Part shown: positions 42,246 to 52,455 of the stretch, piece by piece
How the letters are laid out: the number at the start of each line of letters is the position of its first letter
How positions within the stretch are numbered: the first letter of the stretch is position 1
DNA from: Kingella negevensis
GTDB lineage: Bacteria > Pseudomonadota > Gammaproteobacteria > Burkholderiales > Neisseriaceae
Direction: 5' to 3'
Assembly: GCF_030177895.1 (NCBI RefSeq)
Contig: NZ_CP123448.1
Location: forward strand, 806,001 to 870,000
DNA length: 64,000 nt
Notes under the pieces: generated by a model
Seen by the model: the letters and a program-made list of their open reading frames with translations, nothing else
Told to the model about the DNA's origin: nothing
The model's database searches: none
Made by a program: the position numbers and the translations under genes

Positions 42246-45200
42246 TCAGCGTTCCATTTCAAAATCTTGGCTGTTGGACTGTTGCGGTTCATGTGCCTGA
42301 TGATGAGTGGGGGCGCGGTTTTGCATTGGTTGTGGCAAATTCAATTCTGTGCCGTTCATGGCATTGGTCGTGTATTCATAGTAATTCCTTAACGCATGAT
42401 TACGCGCATCGCCCTGAACATCGCGCAGCACGTCCATTGTGTTGCGCTCGTAGGCTTTTAGCCGCGCTTGGTTGGGTTCGCTTAACTGTTGCGCTTTTTG
42501 GTCGTAGGCGGCTTTGGCGTTTGCCACTTCGGGCGACAGGGCGGCGGTTGTCATTTCTTGGCTACTTCGTAGCACTTCGGGCTGAATGGTTTTGTTACCC
42601 AAACTCTCTATTTTTGGCGCGGCTTCGGTGTCGGCAATCGGAGATGAATTGATTTGGCGTTCATCGGGCATCGCGCTTTGTGTTTTGAGTTTATCAGCAG
42701 CAGAAAGCGCGGCAACATCGGGCTTTTCAGGCTGCTTGCTCGGGTCAAGCTCGGGTTTATGGGTGCTTTGAATACCATTCAAGGAACGGTCTTCACGCAA
42801 TTTTTCTACCATTGCTAAATCCGCAGGAGTGGGTTTGTAGCCTGTGGTTTTGATGCCCTGACTTTCAGCAGCAACGTACATCATGGATTTAAATTCAGGG
42901 CTGCCTGAAATTTTGATGCTATCCCAACCTTTGGCTTTGGCGACTTCCAACATATCCTGAATGGTTTGCTGGTCGGATTTGGCGGTTTTGAGCGCGTTAC
43001 CTTTGTCTTCAAACAAAACAGTGGTGTGATTGTCGGCAGACAAATATTGCCCATTCTCCGCAACGATGTAGCGCGATTGCAGATGTTTGGGTGGTTTCTC
43101 ATACGTTAAATCCAAAATCGGCTGTGGTTGTTCCAATGTTTCGGGGCGTGATAATTCAGGCTCTTCCACATCGGGTTGTGGGGCTGGCTGCACTTTCTCG
43201 GCTGTGGGTGGAGTGGGTTGAACTGGTTCTGTGGCTGGTTCAGTTTGTGGCTCTGGTTGTAATTCGGGCTGTTTTTCAGGCAGCCTGATTTCGCGCTGGA
43301 AACCACCGTATTCAATGCCGTTGAACATTTCAGGTTGCTGTTCTGTTTGAATTTCAGGAGTAGTTTCTTGCTGCTCTGAAACGGGAACAGCCACATCTTT
43401 TTCTGATGTGGCTGTGGGTTGCGCCAATTCACTTTCAGGCTGCCTACGTTGTGGCGGCTCGGGAATGGTGGTTTCGGGGGCTGGCTGTACAGATTGATTG
43501 CGTTGCTGCAACGCTATTTCCACATCTTGCGGACGGATATGTTCGCCTTGTGCGTAACGGTCGGCATATTGGTTAAACACATCAGCCGCCAACTGCGGCG
43601 ATGTTTGCTGTGTGTCCACGCTGTACACAATATCCCGACCACCGTCCACATCGTTTTCGCCCAACGTCAAATATTGCTCATTGGCGTATGCTACCAAAGT
43701 GCGTTCATCGTCCACATTTTTGTAGGCGCGGTCTTCTCCGCCTTGTGTCCAGCCGTGTTGCTGCGATAATTCCGAAATCATCTGTTTGGCGTATTCCGAA
43801 ACGATTTTTTCAGGCTGCTCTTCCTGCTCTGAAACGGAAACAGCCACATCTTTTTCTGATGTGGCTGTGGGTGGTTCAGTAGATAATTGTTCAAAATATT
43901 CAGGTGGATAATAGGGTGGTAACTCGTTATCATCAGATGAATATTCAGGCATATAATCGTATTCAGGTGGTGCATTTTCAGGCTGCATTGCTTCTGCTTG
44001 CATTTTCAAATCTTGCTCTTTAATCCATTCTGCTGGATTTTGTAAAAAGTCATTGGCTTGTTGAAGTGCATCATCAAGATGATTGGTGTAAACATAGTGG
44101 ACAATTTCATCATTTTCATGAAAAGACATCGTAAAATCATGGGCAGCTTCATAAGTAGCCATAGAGCCATGATTTTTAAATTGACCGTCAATTTCTACAT
44201 GATAGGTTTCATTGACCCATTTATCCGCCTGAAAAACGCCCAATTCTCCACTACTGCTTTCAATGCGCGTAGTAAAACCGTATTGCTCGGCTTGCTGATT
44301 AAAATGAGCCAATCTCTCATTGGTTAAAGGTGTCCGCATTTCCCAACTATCTGCATTATGACGAACTTCATCATCATGTTCTGCCCATTGTGCATAGGGA
44401 TTGTCAGCAGAGTAGGTGGTTTGCTCGGGCTGTTGGTCATTTTCAGGCAAAGGGTCGTAGCCATTTTGGACACGCCAGTAATTGTTTTTCAGCAACTCTT
44501 CGCGTGGTACATCGGGTTTATCGTGTTCTTGCATGATGTCTGCTCCATGTTGTTCAATTTCAGATTTAATTTCACTTTCAGGCTGCCTGTTAAGTTCAAT
44601 ATCCGTTTCTGTTTCAATGATATAAGGTTCAGGCTCAATGCCAAATGTCTCGCGCACCGCTTCAATACCAGCTAATTTGTGCAAGTCGTTAAAATCAGTC
44701 GGTACGTTTTCATTGCCATGACTATCAAATTTGCCATGTTCTGCTTGATATTCATCAATCTGTTTAGCAGAAAATGTCGGCATGGCAATTTGAGCGCGTT
44801 CGCCCCAAATTTGCGCGGCAGCTTGTGCTTTCACTAAACCTGTTTCTTTCGGGTCGTTGTCGGCGGCAAAATAAACAGGCACGTTTTCAGGCAGCACGTT
44901 TACCAATTTTTCCGATACCGCTTTCAAATTGCCAGCATCAAACGCCACAATCACAGGTTTACCAGTTGCCTGATGAACGCTTGCGGCGGTCGCATAACCC
45001 TCCGCCAAAATCACGCCGTTTTGATGCTGCCTGAAATCGCCGATGACCGTGTACGCGCCTTGCTTTTGTCCGCCGCTCAAAAAACTTTTGTTGCCGTCTT
45101 CGTCAATGGTTTGCACGTTTACCAGTTTTTTGTCTGAATACAAAGGGATAATCAACTGCTTTTTGCCGTTGTATTCATTTTGACGAATGGCATTCATCGC

Positions 45201-45656
45201 AGCTTCACTCAATCCCAAGCCTTTATTTTTTGCGTAGGCATGATTGGGGTCAGCAGGGCTGGCGTTTTTCCAAATGCCATAAGCGGTTTTTGCAGCTTTG
45301 GCGTGGTCTTTGGCGATGCGTTCGGCTTCGGCACGTTGTTTTTCTTGCGCGGCTTGGGCGCGTTTGGCTAACTCTTCCGCGCTTGGTGGCGTGTAGGGCT
45401 TGTCGGGACGGTAGCCGTTTTCACGCGCATGATAAAACAGCGTTCCGATATGAATATGTCCTTGTTTCAAGGATTTCCAAACGGCTTTTGCATCATTGGG
45501 CTTGTAGGTGTCCGACTGGCGCGACCATTCGTCCCACAATTCAAAACCATCTTCGCCCAATTCATCTTTCACGGCAGCACCCATTCTGACCCAAAAATCA
45601 CGGTCATTCGCATCAAGATGAGTTAAGGCTTTGCGGATTTCTTCGTAATCACTCAT
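42246..45656 (-). CDS. Conjugative DNA primase with Toprim and LPD7-like domains
   Basis: 1136 residues. A PriCT-type N-terminus (ALTHLDANDRDFWVRMGAAVK) is followed by a zinc-less primase region and a Toprim domain at about residues 200-320 (VILAEGYATAASVHQATG; YFAADNDPKETG). A long low-complexity Pro/Glu/Gln region follows. Near residue 900 lies an LPD7-like domain (KGWDSIKISGSPEFKSMMYVAAESQGIKTTGYKP). The end reads NSQDFEMER. TraC-type primases are sent into recipients by IncP T4SS to prime the complementary strand. A duplicated TATSEKDVAV segment occurs in the linker. Confidence 0.88.
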   Translation of the reverse strand: MSDYEEIRKALTHLDANDRDFWVRMGAAVKDELGEDGFELWDEWSRQSDTYKPNDAKAVWKSLKQGHIHIGTLFYHARENGYRPDKPYTPPSAEELAKRAQAAQEKQRAEAERIAKDHAKAAKTAYGIWKNASPADPNHAYAKNKGLGLSEAAMNAIRQNEYNGKKQLIIPLYSDKKLVNVQTIDEDGNKSFLSGGQKQGAYTVIGDFRQHQNGVILAEGYATAASVHQATGKPVIVAFDAGNLKAVSEKLVNVLPENVPVYFAADNDPKETGLVKAQAAAQIWGERAQIAMPTFSAKQIDEYQAEHGKFDSHGNENVPTDFNDLHKLAGIEAVRETFGIEPEPYIIETETDIELNRQPESEIKSEIEQHGADIMQEHDKPDVPREELLKNNYWRVQNGYDPLPENDQQPEQTTYSADNPYAQWAEHDDEVRHNADSWEMRTPLTNERLAHFNQQAEQYGFTTRIESSSGELGVFQADKWVNETYHVEIDGQFKNHGSMATYEAAHDFTMSFHENDEIVHYVYTNHLDDALQQANDFLQNPAEWIKEQDLKMQAEAMQPENAPPEYDYMPEYSSDDNELPPYYPPEYFEQLSTEPPTATSEKDVAVSVSEQEEQPEKIVSEYAKQMISELSQQHGWTQGGEDRAYKNVDDERTLVAYANEQYLTLGENDVDGGRDIVYSVDTQQTSPQLAADVFNQYADRYAQGEHIRPQDVEIALQQRNQSVQPAPETTIPEPPQRRQPESELAQPTATSEKDVAVPVSEQQETTPEIQTEQQPEMFNGIEYGGFQREIRLPEKQPELQPEPQTEPATEPVQPTPPTAEKVQPAPQPDVEEPELSRPETLEQPQPILDLTYEKPPKHLQSRYIVAENGQYLSADNHTTVLFEDKGNALKTAKSDQQTIQDMLEVAKAKGWDSIKISGSPEFKSMMYVAAESQGIKTTGYKPTPADLAMVEKLREDRSLNGIQSTHKPELDPSKQPEKPDVAALSAADKLKTQSAMPDERQINSSPIADTEAAPKIESLGNKTIQPEVLRSSQEMTTAALSPEVANAKAAYDQKAQQLSEPNQARLKAYERNTMDVLRDVQGDARNHALRNYYEYTTNAMNGTELNLPQPMQNRAPTHHQAHEPQQSNSQDFEMER

Positions 45657-45727
45657 TTTGTTTTTTCTCCCAAAAATTCAGGCAGCCTGAAAAACACAAC
45701 TTTCAGGCTGCCTTGTTCACAACATCA

Positions 45728-47734
45728 TCAAACGAATAATTTTGCCAAGACTTGCTCGCTGTCTTTGCCCCATTGTTTTGCCATACCTGCCACAATTTGC
45801 TTGATGTATTCAGGCGGACTGTCGGGCGTAACCAACGCACGAGCCATTGTGTAAAACAATTCATCGTTGTTGGCACAGGTTTTAAAATCGGTTTCAGGCA
45901 GCTTTTCATCGGGAACAGGCTCGGTTTTGGCGGTTTGAGCGGTGGCAGATTTCGGCTGACTGCGGTGGGTTTTGATTTCAAGATTGGGGACATCGGGGCG
46001 CGGTAAATTGGCGCGAACTTTGAACACATCATCTTGCCAATACACGATTTTTTGCGCGTAAATGGCACGACTGCTGCCCAAATTGATGATGCAATCCGAG
46101 TTCGGCATCATCTTGATTTCATCGGGGTTCATCACGGCACGTTGTTGGTCGCTGATGCTGGTGCTACGGCTGCCGCCTTTGCCTTGCGAACGCGATGTAG
46201 AACGCGCTTTAAATGTTTCATAACCGATTGATTTACTGTACTCTTCGGCATCTTTCTGAACGCGTGGCGTGTAGAAAATCCGACAAGTAAAGTTGGTAAA
46301 AAACGTTTCCATGTTTTCACGTCCGTAAATCGCTTCCACTTGGGACGGAGCTTGAATAATGATGAGTAGCCGCAATTCGTAACCTGCAATGTACGACACG
46401 CCGTGTTGCACGGCTGGAATCACGCCGAGCGCGGTAAATTCGTCCATCAACAATAAGCATTGGTATTTGAGCAATGCTTTGTTGTCTTGTGGTAAACCTT
46501 GTTGCACGTTCACGTCAATAATTTGCGAAAACAACAAATTAGTTAAACGGCTGAATGTTTCGGTTTCGGTCGGCACAACGCCAATGAAAATTGTCATGCG
46601 CTTTTTGCGGAGTTCATCAAGACGGAAATCATCGCCCGATGTTGCCGCTTCGCAAACAGGGTCAAGGAAAATGCCGAGCGGTGCGGTCAGCGATGCCAAA
46701 ATATCCGCGCCTGTTTTCGGGCTGCCATTGGCAAAACCGAGCAACAGCGTTTTGCATTGACTGGATAACGGCGTTTTTTCAGGGTCGTTATCGCGTTCGG
46801 CGATTTCAGCCAACAACCATTCATTAAGCGGTTTGCCGTCAGTCGGCGCGGTTAAACGGAACAAATTTGCCAATGTGGTGCGTTGCGTGTAATCGTCTAA
46901 ATCGCGTTCACGTTCGGTTTCAATCATGTACAAACCCAAGCCGACAAATAATTTCCGCGCGCTTTCCACAAAAAATGTACCGCTGCCGTTGTCTTTGGCA
47001 GGTTTGGGCAACAAAATGGCTGCCATATTGGACAAATCTTTGTAGCTGTATCGCGCATCACGGCGAATGTAGGTCATCGGATTCCAGCGATGGCTAACAA
47101 GCGGCAACATCGGATTGCGTTCATGTTCGGGCATACGTCCACCGGGATTGAACAAGAAAACCTGTTGCCCCAATTTTTGCTGCCTGAAACCGCCTGTGAT
47201 GATGAAATTTTCCAATTTCGGGTCGTACACCACCATAGAATCACGATAATGCAAGCAATTTGGAATAACCACGCCCACGCCTTTACCCGAGCGTGTCGGT
47301 GCGGCTAAATACAGAAACTCGTTACCAGCCCAACGCAAATATTTGTTTCTGTATTTGCCGATGAGCAAATCGGGTTTTTCTTTGCTGTAATCGGCTTTGA
47401 GTAAGCCAGCTTGTTGTACTTCAACCGCGTTGGCAAAACGTGAAGAGCCGTGTAATTCGCGTTTGGGTTTGGCGAACACCGCCGCCAACATAATCAGCGT
47501 AGGTAAAATGCTGATTAGCAGCGCAATCATCACGCTGATTTTATATGGCATCAGCAACTTGGCAGACAGTTTGTCCAAATGTTGCGCGTATTCGTATAGC
47601 AAAAATACGGACGGTTTGCTGTTCAATTTTTGCCAGCGCACAAATATCATACTGCCAACATAACCACCGCCAGCCATTGCGAGCGGTAGCGTAAACAAAA
47701 TAAATAAAACAATGGGTAGTGCTTTATTTTTCAT
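45728..47734 (-). CDS. virD4: Type IV coupling protein, VirD4/TraG family
   Basis: 668 residues from MKNKALP (frame extends to 47818). It links relaxosome to the secretion channel. Two N-terminal membrane helices (LPIVLFILFTLPLAMAGGGYVG; ISVMIALLISILPTLIMLAAVF), Walker A APTRSGKGVGVVIPN and Walker B QCLLLMDEFTALG are present. The C-terminal ~60 residues are variable and Pro/Thr/Glu-rich. It lies between topB and the primase on the same strand. Confidence 0.95.
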   Translation of the reverse strand: MKNKALPIVLFILFTLPLAMAGGGYVGSMIFVRWQKLNSKPSVFLLYEYAQHLDKLSAKLLMPYKISVMIALLISILPTLIMLAAVFAKPKRELHGSSRFANAVEVQQAGLLKADYSKEKPDLLIGKYRNKYLRWAGNEFLYLAAPTRSGKGVGVVIPNCLHYRDSMVVYDPKLENFIITGGFRQQKLGQQVFLFNPGGRMPEHERNPMLPLVSHRWNPMTYIRRDARYSYKDLSNMAAILLPKPAKDNGSGTFFVESARKLFVGLGLYMIETERERDLDDYTQRTTLANLFRLTAPTDGKPLNEWLLAEIAERDNDPEKTPLSSQCKTLLLGFANGSPKTGADILASLTAPLGIFLDPVCEAATSGDDFRLDELRKKRMTIFIGVVPTETETFSRLTNLLFSQIIDVNVQQGLPQDNKALLKYQCLLLMDEFTALGVIPAVQHGVSYIAGYELRLLIIIQAPSQVEAIYGRENMETFFTNFTCRIFYTPRVQKDAEEYSKSIGYETFKARSTSRSQGKGGSRSTSISDQQRAVMNPDEIKMMPNSDCIINLGSSRAIYAQKIVYWQDDVFKVRANLPRPDVPNLEIKTHRSQPKSATAQTAKTEPVPDEKLPETDFKTCANNDELFYTMARALVTPDSPPEYIKQIVAGMAKQWGKDSEQVLAKLFV

Positions 47735-47792
47735 GATGAAATTCCCAAAAAATTCAGGCAGCCTGAATTTATCCAAGCTGCCTGAAAACTCA

Positions 47793-50171
47793 TTATTTTT
47801 TACGCGGCACAAAACCAATCTTCTTATTCACTTTGTCCACGCACAATGCCGCATCAAATGTGCTGCCGTCTTTTCGGTTCAAGCCTTTAATCAAACCGCT
47901 TTCGCCTTTTTCAATCAACGATTTAAGCTGATTTTCGGTCAAGCGTTTGCCAAATTGCGTTTTCCATAATTTGAAACCACATTCACATTCGTACAAACCA
48001 CCTTTGTCGTGCAGGCTGCCTGAACAACACGGACAGGTTTCCGTTTTGCGTTCGGGAAACGCCATGCCGATTTTCAGGCTGCCTGTATCATCGCGTTCCA
48101 GCTTTAAGACAGCAGCGTATTTTGTGCCTTTTTCTTTGGACACAAAATCTTGCAGCAAATCGGTTTTGCCGTGTTCAATCAGTTGGCGCAATTCATCTGC
48201 CGACATGGCACGACCGCGCTGTTCTTTGTAGAGTTTGAAACCGCATTCACAATGCCAACTGAATTTTTGGCTTTGCAGGCTGCCTGAACCGCAATTCGGA
48301 CACGCACACAAGATTTCTGCTTGATGTGCGTTCGGACGATGCGGCAACACCGTTGCTACAAATTTTTTCACGAACCCATGAATTTCCGCACGAAAATCAT
48401 CGGCAGCAAATTGACCGTGTTCTATTTGATGCAATTTGTCTTCCCATTCAGCAGTTAAAATTGGGTCGGCGGTTTCAGGGAAAAACTGGCGGACGTGGGC
48501 AATCGCATCAAGCGCACGTTGGCTCGGGATTAACTGGTTCTTTTCCAGCAACAAATAGGCTGATTCATGTTCGGGCGGCGTTTTCAATTTTTTGATGATG
48601 GGCGCGCGTGTAGCAGATGTGCCGATGCCTTTCACGTCTTTCATCACGTCTGCCAAATGCTTGTCGTCCAAATCGCGCCCTGCGGTTTTCATGGCTTGGA
48701 TTAAACGGCTTTCGGTCATGAGCGGCGGTGCTTTGGTGGTTAATTTTTTGGCGGACACGCTGTCCAGTTGCGCGGTTTCATCGGGCGACAACGGCGGCAA
48801 TTTATCCGACTGCTGCTTGTCTTCGTCATCATCAATGCCACCGTACACGTTCAGCCAGCCTTGTTTTTGCAACACGCGCCCAGTTGTCCGCAGTTTCAGG
48901 CTGCCTGAAAACGTGATACGCGTGGTTACGGCGTATTCGGCAGCAGGATAAAGTGCGGCGAGCGTTCGCAACGCCACCAAATGAAACACGGTATATTCAT
49001 CAGCCGACAAAGTTTCGTGCAACACATTGGGCGGACAATCCGACAAAGCGCGTTCGCCGTCTGCCGTCTGAATGAAACCAGTTGGCACAATCGCATAGTG
49101 TGAGCCGATGCGCTTGTCGTCAAAAACACGCGGATTGTGTTTAATCAAATCATGGGCTTGCATATCATTTACGATGTTACTGTATTCCGCCAACGCGCCT
49201 AATCCTGCAATCGTGGTGCTTAACGTGGGCAAGTAATCGTCAGGCAGCGCGTTAAAATCGGAACGCGGATAAGTCAAAACTTTGTGCTTTTCGTACAAAC
49301 TTTGCATGATAGACAAGGTTTTATCGGCAGCAAAACCAAGTTTTTTATTGGCGATTTTTTGCAATTCATTGGCATCAAACAAATACGGCGCGTGAGCGTA
49401 TTCCGTTTCGGCAGCATCGTTCACAGCAAATCTGTTTTGATTGTGGATGTGTTCACAGGCAGCCTGCGCGGTTTCGTCATCGGCAAAACGGGAGATTTTG
49501 TCGTTTTTGTCCAATAATTTTGCGGTATAACTGCCTGATTGAATAGCAAATTGCGCCGATACTTCCCAATAGTTTTCAGGTCTGAAATTTTTGTTGGCGA
49601 GATAAGCATCAACCACCATCGCCAGCGTAGGGGTCATCACGCGCCCAAACTGATTGCTCAATGCGCGAGAGCCGTTCATGCCGAGCAGCCAATCGGCTTC
49701 GGCGCGGCATTGTTCGGCAGCAGCGAGATTATCGTAATCTGTGCCGTTTTTCAGATGGTCAAACGCTTGGCGTAAACCTTGTTGCGTAGTGGATTGAATC
49801 CACATACGTTTTACAGGTTTCAGGCAGCCTGAATGTTGGTAAACCAACCGAAAAATATGTTCACCTGCACGGTCGGCATCGCAAGCGTTTACGAGCGTGG
49901 ACACGTCCGCACGATGAATTAAACCGCGCAAAAACTGATAATGTTGCGCGGTTTGTTCTTTGATTTTCAGGGAAAAAGTTTGCGGAATAACAGGCAATGA
50001 TGCGTTCTTGTCGCGCCATTCGGGAACATCAAATTCAATCAAATGCCCGATGCAGTTACTGACGATGAATTGCTCGTTTTCGTAGCAACCTTTGGTTTTG
50101 GGGACATTCAGCACGGCGGCGATGGCTTTTGCCATATCGGGTTTTTCAGCGATGATTAGGGTTTTGGACAT
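47793..50171 (-). CDS. topB: DNA topoisomerase III
   Basis: 792 residues. Toprim opening TLIIAEKPDMAKAIAAVL, active-site Tyr in LTYPRSDFNALPDDYLP, and an ESRLIQAMKTAGRDLDDKHL, GIGTSATRA segment are present. Two C-terminal zinc-ribbon-like repeats with CxxC pairs (CACPNCGS.. and CPCCSGS.., each ending ECGFKLYK/ECGFKLWK) follow. TopB is common on large conjugative elements, where it resolves intermediates of transfer or integration. It is the gene after ssb with a 27-base gap. Confidence 0.95.
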   Translation of the reverse strand: MSKTLIIAEKPDMAKAIAAVLNVPKTKGCYENEQFIVSNCIGHLIEFDVPEWRDKNASLPVIPQTFSLKIKEQTAQHYQFLRGLIHRADVSTLVNACDADRAGEHIFRLVYQHSGCLKPVKRMWIQSTTQQGLRQAFDHLKNGTDYDNLAAAEQCRAEADWLLGMNGSRALSNQFGRVMTPTLAMVVDAYLANKNFRPENYWEVSAQFAIQSGSYTAKLLDKNDKISRFADDETAQAACEHIHNQNRFAVNDAAETEYAHAPYLFDANELQKIANKKLGFAADKTLSIMQSLYEKHKVLTYPRSDFNALPDDYLPTLSTTIAGLGALAEYSNIVNDMQAHDLIKHNPRVFDDKRIGSHYAIVPTGFIQTADGERALSDCPPNVLHETLSADEYTVFHLVALRTLAALYPAAEYAVTTRITFSGSLKLRTTGRVLQKQGWLNVYGGIDDDEDKQQSDKLPPLSPDETAQLDSVSAKKLTTKAPPLMTESRLIQAMKTAGRDLDDKHLADVMKDVKGIGTSATRAPIIKKLKTPPEHESAYLLLEKNQLIPSQRALDAIAHVRQFFPETADPILTAEWEDKLHQIEHGQFAADDFRAEIHGFVKKFVATVLPHRPNAHQAEILCACPNCGSGSLQSQKFSWHCECGFKLYKEQRGRAMSADELRQLIEHGKTDLLQDFVSKEKGTKYAAVLKLERDDTGSLKIGMAFPERKTETCPCCSGSLHDKGGLYECECGFKLWKTQFGKRLTENQLKSLIEKGESGLIKGLNRKDGSTFDAALCVDKVNKKIGFVPRKK

Positions 50172-50198
50172 GGGATTTTTTCCTTGAAAATAAAATGA

Positions 50199-50576
50199 TT
50201 ACATTGGCAAATCTTCGGGTAAATCCGCCATTTCAGGTTCGGCGGATTGGCGCGTTTTAATCATCAAAAATTCGTTGGCGTGGATTTCGTACACGGTGCG
50301 GTTTGCGCCGTCTTTGTCGGTATAATGGCGCGACAGCAGCTTGCCAGCCACTTGAACGGTATCGCCTTTGTGCAAATATTTGGCGGCGGTTTCGGCTTGT
50401 TTTTTGGTTAAAAGCACAGTAAACCATTCGGTGCGCTCGTGCTGCTCGCCGTTTTTGTCGCGCCATTTTTCGGAGTAGGCAACGGACAATTTCGCCGATG
50501 CTGTGCCGTCAGGGAAATAGCGAATTTCGGGGTTTTTGCCCAGATTACCCATGATTTGAATACGGTTGTAGTACAT
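50199..50576 (-). CDS. ssb: Single-stranded DNA-binding protein
   Basis: 125 residues. OB-fold: MYYNRIQIMGNLGKNPEIRY.. FTVLLTKKQAETAAKYLHKGDTVQVAGKL. The C-terminus EPEMADLPEDLPM is short but still acidic and ends DLPM, related to the usual DDDIPF partner-binding tip. It coats the transferred strand; being upstream of topB suggests a shared transcript. Confidence 0.95.
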   Translation of the reverse strand: MYYNRIQIMGNLGKNPEIRYFPDGTASAKLSVAYSEKWRDKNGEQHERTEWFTVLLTKKQAETAAKYLHKGDTVQVAGKLLSRHYTDKDGANRTVYEIHANEFLMIKTRQSAEPEMADLPEDLPM

Positions 50577-50603
50577 AATGTTACCTTTTCAGGAGAAAGT
50601 TAA

Positions 50604-50705
50604 ATGAATGAATTTAATGAAAATTTAACGGTAGAAGATTTAAATACCGAAACGCTAGGCTTTCTGTTTATGGAAAAAGGGGCGGTTAATCAGAAGTTTG
50701 ATTGA
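50604..50705 (+). CDS. Possible small protein
   Basis: 33 residues, MNEFNENLTVEDLNTETLGF then LFMEKGAVNQKFD, with AGGAGA seven bases before the ATG. It is divergent from ssb and its end overlaps the end of the convergent gene at 50686. Acidic. No other support. Confidence 0.3.
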   Translation: MNEFNENLTVEDLNTETLGFLFMEKGAVNQKFD

Positions 50706-50958
50706 TGCCTAATTCTTGTAAAACTGATGCCATTTGTTCATGCCATTCTTCCCTTGTGTGTGAACCTGTTGCCATTAACAGGCTGAATTGGTTAAATAAA
50801 ATATGCTTTTGCGTTGGCGTGTAGTCGTGATTGGGAAGCACACCAAACCGTATTAAACGATTCACACATTCATCATATTGCGCCAACACGCGCTGATTGA
50901 GTAATGTGTTCATGGTTTGTTGTTGGCGATTTAAAATATTGATTTCGTTTTGGTTCAT
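50686..50958 (-). CDS. Hypothetical protein of the transfer region
   Basis: 90 residues from MNQNEINILNRQQQ. Helical, no membrane segment, no recognised domain. It lies between virB11 and ssb on the same strand, the bases before it being an uptake motif. It may belong to a conserved small-gene slot of this ICE type. Confidence 0.5.
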   Translation of the reverse strand: MNQNEINILNRQQQTMNTLLNQRVLAQYDECVNRLIRFGVLPNHDYTPTQKHILFNQFSLLMATGSHTREEWHEQMASVLQELGINQTSD

Positions 50959-51027
50959 ATCCAATTCCTTTACAAATTTCAGGCTGCCTGAATGGTTTAA
51001 CAATCTTTCATTTCGTTTTGAATACAT

Positions 51028-52122
51028 TTACGACCGTCCACTTAACGCCCGATACTTTGCCACAGGGTCAAAATACAGTTCAGTCATGCGCGTTCGGTCA
51101 AAAAAGCACACAATATCAATGGTGGAACGGACAGTATTCAAAATGAAATCATAGTCCATTGTGCGCCCTGTGGCGGATTCTTTCGCCAGTTGTGCGATGC
51201 GGTAAAACACCGATTGGGCATCGTTGGCATGGACGGAAGTTAAACCGCCAGCGTGTCCAGTATTCAGCGCAGACAAATAATCCCACGCTTCATCGCCGCG
51301 TAGCTCGGTCAGAAAAATGCGGTCGGGTTTCAGGCGCATACAGGCGGCGATAATTTGTTTGGCTGTGATGTGTTCTTTGTAGAACAAGTGAACATGGTTC
51401 GGGTGTTTAGGCAAATCCAGCTCGTGCGTGTCTTCAATCGTGATGATGCGCGTGGTCGGGTCAATCATATCTGCCAATGCTTTTGTGAACGTGGTTTTGC
51501 CCGAACCTGTACCGCCGACCATGCAAATATTCAGCTTGTGGGCAATCGCTAATTCAAAAAAGGCGTTCAAATCACGGTTAGCTTTGTGGTTTAACATTTC
51601 GTATTGCCAATTTGCCAACGGTATATCGTGCGGTACGTTCATTTTGTCGGCAATATCATGGAAATGTTTACCGTCAATTTCGGTTTTCAGGCTGCCTGAA
51701 ACGCCGTATTGTGCGCTGTCGCGGAACTGGCTCAATCGCCCTGTATTGATGTAATCATCAACCGAAAAACGTGTTTTAGACGGTTTGCGGAATGCGTACA
51801 CGATGGTTTTGTCTTCGCAAGACGGCGGTATCATGATGTGTCCGCGTTCGCCATTGGGCAGCGTTACCGAATGAATGGGGTTGGCGGCGGAAATATGCTT
51901 GCTGTTAAACACGCATAAGGTGTTGGCTAAATGTTCCAATGCTTTGAAATCTAAACGGTTGTCGTCAAAACGTTGCCAGCCGTTTGCGCTTTCAATAAAC
52001 ACTTCATTCGGGCGATTGATGATGACTTCGGTAACGCCGTCTTGGTTCAAATAATCGCTGATGCCCAAGCGGTCTAGGGCGTTTCGTGCGCTGGTATCGG
52101 CGCGGATGGTTTGGTTTTCCAT
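51028..52122 (-). CDS. virB11: VirB11/TrbB secretion ATPase
   Basis: 364 residues from MENQTIRAD. N-terminal domain (LNQDGVTEVIINRPNEVFIE), then Walker A MVGGTGSGKTTFTKAL, Asp box RIITIEDTHEL, Walker B FLTELRGDEAWDYL and His box GGLTSVHAND. The hexameric traffic ATPase at the base of the T4SS. Separated from virB10 by the inserted toxin pair. Confidence 0.95.
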   Translation of the reverse strand: MENQTIRADTSARNALDRLGISDYLNQDGVTEVIINRPNEVFIESANGWQRFDDNRLDFKALEHLANTLCVFNSKHISAANPIHSVTLPNGERGHIMIPPSCEDKTIVYAFRKPSKTRFSVDDYINTGRLSQFRDSAQYGVSGSLKTEIDGKHFHDIADKMNVPHDIPLANWQYEMLNHKANRDLNAFFELAIAHKLNICMVGGTGSGKTTFTKALADMIDPTTRIITIEDTHELDLPKHPNHVHLFYKEHITAKQIIAACMRLKPDRIFLTELRGDEAWDYLSALNTGHAGGLTSVHANDAQSVFYRIAQLAKESATGRTMDYDFILNTVRSTIDIVCFFDRTRMTELYFDPVAKYRALSGRS

Positions 52123-52185
52123 TTTTATTCCTATCAAAAATTCAGGCAGCCTGAATAGTGTTTTCAGGCTGCCTGTAATCTATCA

Positions 52186-52455
52186 TTAACCAAAAAGTTC
52201 TGAATGTGAACCTAATCGTGCAAGATGAACTTCATCATCATCTGATGTATAAAGCAACAGTAGGTCAGGTTTAACATGACATTCACGAAAGTTGTTTAAA
52301 TTTCCTTTTAATTCATGGTCTTTAAATTTTTCTGGCATAGGTTGATTGTTGATGAGAGACCAAGAAACGGTTGTCCATTCAGAAGTAAGCAATAAATCCA
52401 ATCTATTTTTAACATCTCGTTTGAATTGTTTGCTTGGTACAAGTTTTCTAGTCAT
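52186..52455 (-). CDS. RelE/YafQ-type mRNA interferase toxin
   Basis: 89 residues. Family motifs SKQFKRDVKNR, DHELKGNLNNFRECHVKPDLLLLYTSDD and LARLGSHSELF match YafQ; His residues in DHEL, CHVKP and SHSEL fit the catalytic set. It overlaps the antitoxin by 4 bases. Cleaves mRNA on the ribosome; here it likely stabilises the ICE. Confidence 0.92.
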   Translation of the reverse strand: MTRKLVPSKQFKRDVKNRLDLLLTSEWTTVSWSLINNQPMPEKFKDHELKGNLNNFRECHVKPDLLLLYTSDDDEVHLARLGSHSELFG

